From JAFGTX01 sp942492225 (lineage in GTDB: Bacteria > Bacillota > Clostridia > Peptostreptococcales > Acidaminobacteraceae): DNA of 7,111 nt. The stretch spans positions 1-7,111 of the forward strand of contig CALODS010000042.1 in NCBI GenBank assembly GCA_942492225.1, read 5' to 3'. The position numbers were made by a program, and so were the translations under genes. Under the pieces are notes generated by a model. It was given only the letters and a program-made list of their open reading frames with translations. It did not search any database and was not told the origin of the DNA. Positions 6,467 to 7,111 of the stretch are shown in pieces (within the stretch, counting starts at the first letter, position 1; the number at the start of each line of letters is the position of its first letter).

Positions 6467-6615
6467 ATATTTTGTGAGATAACGAGCTTTGGTGATGTCA
6501 TGTAGTGCATAGCTTTTGCGTCACTCATACCGGTCATTACTGGCAATAGCTGCAATTAGCTGCACAACATGATACGAGGGCTCTTTGCAATATCTCACAA
6601 AATATTTATGCTTCC
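6457..6615. repeat. Perfect 25-bp inverted repeat with 109-bp spacer
   Basis: Bases 6457-6481 (starting GGAAGCATAAATATTTTG) are the exact reverse complement of 6591-6615 (ending CAAAATATTTATGCTTCC), 25 of 25 positions. Farther inward the match weakens but returns around GTCATGTAGTGCATAGC (6497-6513) against TAGCTGCACAACATGAT (6558-6574). The whole 159 bp may therefore be a degenerate inverted duplication or a long hairpin. A perfect 25-bp match is far beyond chance in this window. The outer flanks do not match each other. Possible identities are a miniature mobile element, the scar of inverted IS fragments, or a structured RNA. Confidence 0.8.
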
Positions 6616-6709
6616 TAGTGCAATTGGCTACGTAACTACTCGCCCCAATTTCATTAAAAAATTCTTGACATGATTTTCCAGCACCATTTTTTAATTTTTC
6701 AGAATACAT
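6521..6709 (-). other. Small minus-strand open frame of doubtful status
   Basis: A 62-codon frame (MYSEKLKNGAGKSCQEFF... to ...IAAIASNDRYE) reads across the right arm of the inverted repeat. It has no ribosome site, and an in-frame stop lies just before the ATG, so it cannot be longer. The residue mix is protein-like (KHKYFVRYCKEPSYHVVQLI), so it may be a remnant of a larger gene or transposase. I do not recognise it, and it may be chance. Confidence 0.2.
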
Positions 6710-6833
6710 AAAAAATCAGTCGTCAATAGCAAAAATTGCGGTATAGAGATCATTAATAGAATATTTTGGCTTAAATGGTGCCTCCACCCGATAAAATGGC
6801 GTCACGAGCCTTAGGTAGCCTCAAAAAAACCGA

Positions 6834-6842
6834 TGGTATAAT
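6834..6842 (+). promoter_or_regulatory. Extended -10 promoter element before the IS66-like remnant
   Basis: TGGTATAAT is a perfect extended -10 (TGnTATAAT) located 28 bp before the ATG at 6871. No -35 hexamer of quality lies 16-18 bp upstream, which extended -10 promoters can tolerate. It may have served the downstream transposase. Confidence 0.3.
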
Positions 6843-6870
6843 AAATTTTTAAAACATTACCATAACTTGT

Positions 6871-7111
6871 ATGGCTTTCACCATTCACACCAATTCAGTA
6901 CATGCAGAACTTGAAGCAGAATTAAAGGTGAGTTTGCCCGGCAATCTGAATCCGGTGAAGTCTCTGCAAGTTCAGCGATGTTAATCAGAAGTCTCATCAT
7001 GCTATTGAAAATGGTATTTTCCATTTTACTTGAGAAGAGCACCAAAAAGACATCACGAAACTCAAATAAACCGCCATCACAAACAGGAGAAGACGAAACC
7101 TCTAAGTCACC
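6871..7111 (+). pseudogene. IS66-like transposase, decayed N-terminal region (runs off right edge)
   Basis: ATG 6871 opens a 37-codon frame (MAFTIHTNSVHAELEAELK... to SLQVQRC) ending at TAA 6982-6984. From about 6957 a second plus-strand frame is open to the window end. It reads AMLIRSLIMLL and then LLEKSTKKTSRNSNKPPSQT. A Lys/Asn/Ser-rich segment leading to NKPPSQ is the hallmark of the N-terminal linker of IS66-family transposases, just before their zinc-finger and DDE domains. The switch of frame between about 6957 and 6984 implies a frameshift, so this is probably a broken gene. The leucine-rich stretch before it would be the usual coiled coil. Only about 80 codons are visible, so family assignment is tentative. 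Confidence 0.5.

Larger units (their letters stand above)
6467..6870. other. Region without a convincing gene between two IS remnants
   Basis: This 404-bp stretch holds the inverted repeat and the doubtful minus-strand frame described separately. From 6616 to 6870 there is no supported gene. A short tandem, TAGCTGCAAT then TAGCTGCACA, lies around 6547-6566. The extended -10-like motif lies at 6834-6842. The rest shows no pattern I can name. Confidence 0.5.

Noticed and set aside
7001..7009. Second copy of GCTATTGAA, matching the 9 bp after the IS5 right end (2591-2599)
   Set aside because: A target duplication should flank the same element; this copy is over 4 kb downstream inside the IS66 relic, and a 9-bp match in 7 kb can arise by chance.
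1..7111. CRISPR array, tRNA/rRNA, toxin-antitoxin or phage-defence system
   Set aside because: No regularly spaced repeats, no tRNA or rRNA-like sequence, and no paired small genes with known toxin or antitoxin motifs were seen on either strand.

Overview
The window is AT-rich, gamma-proteobacterial-looking DNA that best fits the accessory genome of a Legionella-type intracellular bacterium. That placement is inference. It rests on base composition, on the mix of insertion sequences, and on a protein with a C-terminus like a Dot/Icm (type IVB) secretion signal. No rRNA, tRNA or housekeeping gene anchors the taxonomy.

Layout, left to right. (1) Bases 1-341, minus strand: the N-terminal 113 codons of an FAD-dependent aromatic-ring-hydroxylase-type monooxygenase that runs off the left edge, with a good sigma70-like promoter at 369-397. 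(2) Bases ~398-2590: an IS110-family transposase gene (DEDD type, apparently intact) followed directly by an IS903-like IS5-family transposase gene. The IS5 element keeps its right terminal repeat, ending at 2590, but has no recognisable left end. (3) Bases 2618-3922: a third full-length transposase of a different DDE family, starting only 27 bp after the IS5 end. (4) Bases 3923-4343: a long non-coding or relic stretch with an imperfect hairpin. (5) Bases 4344-6245: two non-transposon genes of unknown function, each with its own ribosome binding site. The first encodes a helical protein with a glycine/alanine-rich hydrophobic region. Its frame is broken at a GGGG run near 5490; an open frame continues to 5641 and supplies a Glu-rich, Ser/Phe-containing C-terminus like a Dot/Icm signal. 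The second encodes a 154-residue soluble protein. (6) Bases 6246-7111: a graveyard of IS fragments. It holds a 49-codon N-terminal piece of an IS256-family (mutator) transposase, a perfect 25-bp inverted repeat about 110 bp apart that overlaps the end of that piece, and a decayed N-terminal region of an IS66-like transposase running off the right edge.

Overall this is a small cargo of probable host-interaction genes embedded in nested and truncated insertion sequences. The main biological point is the candidate effector whose likely secretion signal is out of frame with its body, either a pseudogene in the making or a sequencing/homopolymer event. The second point is the unexplained perfect inverted repeat at 6457-6615. 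No CRISPR array, toxin-antitoxin pair, phage-defence locus or clearly novel multi-gene system is visible.
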